A stretch of 64,000 nucleotides of DNA from Herbaspirillum huttiense (lineage in GTDB: Bacteria; Pseudomonadota; Gammaproteobacteria; Burkholderiales; Burkholderiaceae_D), in the NCBI RefSeq assembly GCF_004367745.1, contig NZ_CP037993.1, positions 62,001 to 126,000 of the forward strand, in the 5' to 3' direction. Of the stretch, positions 62,401 through 64,000 are shown in pieces. How positions within the stretch are numbered: position 1 is the first letter of the stretch; every line of letters begins with the position of its first letter. A program made the translations under genes and the position numbers. The notes beneath the pieces were generated by a model. That model was given only the letters and a program-made list of their open reading frames with translations. It was not told where the DNA came from and searched no databases.

Positions 62401-62639
62401 TCCAAATTGGGCAAGCCAGACATCACGGTTTCAATCGGATAACTGATTCGCTGCTCGGTTTCGAGCGGAGAATATCCAGGCGCGGAGGTGTTGATCTGCA
62501 CCTGCACGTTGGTGATATCAGGTACGGCATCGATAGGTAGCTTTTGATAGCTATAGACGCCGTATGCTCCCATCCCAAGTACGGCGAGCAGGACAAGCCA
62601 TCGATGCTCGATGGCGAAGCGAATAATTCGTTCAAACAT
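59436..62639 (-). CDS. czcA: Heavy-metal RND efflux pump CzcA
   Basis: 1067-residue HME-RND inner-membrane pump exporting divalent cations through the CzcCBA complex. TM4 has the conserved proton-relay motif DFGIIIDGAVVIVEN. Two large periplasmic loops and twelve membrane helices are evident, with the second half starting near FAGALIVVCG. Length is standard for CzcA. Metal choice (Co/Zn/Cd versus others) is inferred from the neighbouring czcD and czcE. Follows czcB by 29 bases. Confidence 0.93.
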   Translation of the reverse strand: MFERIIRFAIEHRWLVLLAVLGMGAYGVYSYQKLPIDAVPDITNVQVQINTSAPGYSPLETEQRISYPIETVMSGLPNLEQVRSLSRYGLSQVTVIFKDGTDVYFARQLVNERIQQARSQLPAGIDPGMGPISTGLGEIYLWTVEAKDDARKADGTPYTPTDLREIQDWVIKPQLRLVPGVTEINTIGGYAKEYLVAPSAEKLASYGMTMDTVIKALEKNNNNVGAGYIERRGEQYLIRAPGQVASIEDIGNIVLSNVKGVPIRVRDVADVDIGRELRTGAATENGREVVLGTVFMLIGENSRKVSLAVDKKMQEINRTLPKGVEAVTVYDRTVLVDKAIATVKKNLVEGALLVVAVLFVFLGNIRAAIITATVIPLAMLFTFTGMVTNKVSANLLSLGALDFGIIIDGAVVIVENCVRRLAHAQEHHGRTLTRNERFHEVFAAAKEARRPLIFGQLIIMIVYLPMFALTGVEGKMFTPMAFTVVAALIGAMILSVTFIPAAIALFIGEKVAEKENFMMVWAKRLYEPMLKAIMENKAVVLTFAGALIVVCGVVATRLGTEFVPSLNEGDMAIQALRIPGTSLTQSLEMQKQIEKTLKKKFPEVERVFARTGTAEVASDPMPPNISDGYIMLKPLDQWPKPKKTHEELLAAIQEEVAKIPGNNYEFSQPIQLRFNELISGVRSDVAVKVFGDDMNVLNDTASKISAVLEKIPGATEVKIEQTTGLPMLTVDIDRQKTARYGLNVSDIQDTIATAIGGKEAGTMFQGDRRFGIVVRLPDNARTDLEAIRRLPIALPLQDGATRTSYVPLGEVASLNVAPGPNQISREDGKRRIVVSANVRGRDLGGFVADAERQLQSEVKIPTGYWTTWGGQFENLQSATQRLQIVIPVALLMVFVLLFAMFSNVKDGMLVFTGIPFALTGGILALAMRGIPMSISAAVGFIALSGVAVLNGLVMISFIRSLREDGRSLDEAIHDGAMTRLRPVLMTALVASLGFVPMALATGTGAEVQRPLATVVIGGILSSTALTLLVLPLLYKLAHDKDEDESPAGKTSRPPFWKFWAKRSSIAN

Positions 62640-62668
62640 GATTTTCGTCTTTCTCGAAGTCGCCGGTA

Positions 62669-64000
62669 TTAGTGGCCATGCTCAGCGGAACCCTTGCCCA
62701 GCTCAGCCTTGATTGCGAAGCTGCCGGTCGCGGCATACTCAGCACCTGCGTCCAGACCTGATTTGATTTCCACAAATTTCCCGCTCGTACGACCGATAGT
62801 GACTTCTTGAGCCGCGAAGCCGCCAGGAACGCGAACGAACACCACGCTCTTCTCATCGACGGTCTGGATTGCATCGGCAGCCACGGCCACAGGTACCTGC
62901 GCCTCGTCGGAAACGACTTCAACGTTCACGAACAGGCCAGGACGCCAGCTGTCATCCGAATTCGGAAGTACGACGTGCGCCTTAGCGGTGCGGCTTTGCT
63001 CGCCAATCAGGGAGCCAACGTAAGAGATCTTTCCGCTTGCGCTTGCGCTGAAGGCAGTGGCGCGAACAACCACCTTCTCCCCCACACGGACAACTTGCAT
63101 ATCCTTGGGCGAGACGATGATCTCGGCCCACACGCTGGTCAGGTCGGAAATCAGGAAGGCGTTCGCATCTTCGCGTACAGCCTCCCCCAGTCCCAGGTGC
63201 TTTTCGACAATGACACCGTCGAACGGAGCACGGATTTCATAGCGATTCAGGCCGCCCGAGGATCCAACCGCGCCAATTGCGCGCAGCTTTTGTTGGGCAT
63301 TGCGCACCGACACTTCTGCTTCACGCAGGGTAGTTTGTGCCTGCAGATAGTCTTGTTCAGCAGAGATCTTCTGTTCCCACAGGTTCTTCTCACGTTGATA
63401 CGCGGTCTTGGCAAGAGCCAGACGCTGCTCGGCATTCAACAACTCCGAGCGTTGCTCCGAAACGGCACTGCTGTTAATGACTGCCAGAATCTGGCCCTTT
63501 TTCACCCTCTGGCCCAGATTGGCGGATACAGATTCAACAATGCCTGCCACTTGCGGTACAACGTGGGCAGTACGGTCTTCATTGAAGCGAATTTCCCCTG
63601 GCAGCTGCAGACTGCTATTCAATTTCATGGCGCTAGCGGTCTTCACCTGGATACCAGCCGCAGCCATCTGCTCATTGTTCAATTCGATCTTTCCTTCTTC
63701 CTTGGAAAGTGTGAACTTCTGAGAACCGGTCGGCGTCGATGCCGAGAACTTGATGTCGAACAGATGCGGCTCCTCGATCGGCGCGCTTGCCTTCAGGGCA
63801 TCTTTCTCGATCTTGAATTCCAGTAACTCACCGGCCTTGCCCGGACGAGTCAATACTGCGGACAATTTCACTGTGGTGGGCGCCACCGGCTTATCAGCCT
63901 GGTAGGGATAAACTACCAGTGCGCCATCGCTTTCAGACAGCAGCACTTCGAAGGAAGACTCTCCCTCCTTGTACACAGATCCACCATGTGGGCCCTTGGC
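62669..64000 (-). CDS. czcB: RND periplasmic adaptor CzcB, 5' end outside the window
   Basis: About 444 residues are visible, continuing past the window edge. Near the visible start is GPHGGSVYKEGESSFEVLLSE, here split as GPHGGSVYKEG and FEVLLSE, a CzcB N-domain typical of HME adaptors. Then come a lipoyl/hairpin region (IRAPFDGVIVEKHLGLGEAV), a coiled hairpin (QRSELLNAEQRLALAKTAYQ) and the barrel domain. The C-terminus is histidine-tipped (AEHGH). czcC, if present, lies beyond the window. Forms the periplasmic link between CzcA and the outer-membrane channel. Confidence 0.9.
   Translation of the reverse strand, partial: AKGPHGGSVYKEGESSFEVLLSESDGALVVYPYQADKPVAPTTVKLSAVLTRPGKAGELLEFKIEKDALKASAPIEEPHLFDIKFSASTPTGSQKFTLSKEEGKIELNNEQMAAAGIQVKTASAMKLNSSLQLPGEIRFNEDRTAHVVPQVAGIVESVSANLGQRVKKGQILAVINSSAVSEQRSELLNAEQRLALAKTAYQREKNLWEQKISAEQDYLQAQTTLREAEVSVRNAQQKLRAIGAVGSSGGLNRYEIRAPFDGVIVEKHLGLGEAVREDANAFLISDLTSVWAEIIVSPKDMQVVRVGEKVVVRATAFSASASGKISYVGSLIGEQSRTAKAHVVLPNSDDSWRPGLFVNVEVVSDEAQVPVAVAADAIQTVDEKSVVFVRVPGGFAAQEVTIGRTSGKFVEIKSGLDAGAEYAATGSFAIKAELGKGSAEHGH

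Overview
The window reads as chromosomal DNA of a GC-rich betaproteobacterium, most likely Herbaspirillum or a close Oxalobacteraceae relative. This rests on the NtrY-DUF4390-RsmB order, the DUF3567 and DUF1840 proteins, the OmpC-like betaproteobacterial porin and the coding bias; no 16S or other taxonomic marker is present, so the genus is inference.

1-31350 is ordinary chromosome. It holds a partial threonine dehydratase, a small zinc-ribbon protein and an Ogt methyltransferase. A sulfonate/nitrate-type ABC operon and a Kup potassium transporter follow. An Lrp-type regulator stands divergent from an ornithine cyclodeaminase-arginase pair and a basic amino-acid ABC transporter. Next come a DMT exporter, a TrmB-like enzyme, DUF3567, an NtrYX-like two-component operon with DUF4390 and RsmB, DUF1840, a lipoprotein and an OPT transporter. 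The most striking block here is a six-gene, tightly overlapped minus-strand cluster (23930-29770) matching the uncharacterised E. coli ynbABCD genes plus a PlsC acyltransferase and an unknown membrane protein; it should make and modify a phospholipid whose identity is unknown.

31350-50500 is a mosaic genomic island. It begins inside a truncated comM/yifB gene. It contains an XRE regulator, a truncated C39-protease-like gene, a run of orphan immunity-type genes, a surface module (autotransporter, TPR-sulfotransferase, TPR-glycosyltransferase), a tRNA-Thr 3' fragment with a duplicated att-like sequence, an orphan spore-coat-U pilin, a chemoreceptor, a ClC channel, a decayed SOS-regulated umuC and a flgB fragment. 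Two identical 475-bp non-autonomous IS21-like elements lie in inverted orientation 16 kb apart (33281-33755 and 49773-50247), each abutting a broken gene.

50500-64000 holds a small MscS channel, a Sel1-repeat protein, a porin and a heavy-metal resistance locus: two-component regulator, CzcE, a DUF2846-type lipoprotein, CDF exporter CzcD, RND pump CzcA and adaptor CzcB (cut by the window edge). A near-identical palindrome precedes czcE and a small predicted exported peptide at 50558-50737, suggesting one metal-responsive regulon. Starts were chosen from Shine-Dalgarno spacing, overlap with upstream stops and family length; identities come from motif recognition without database searches.
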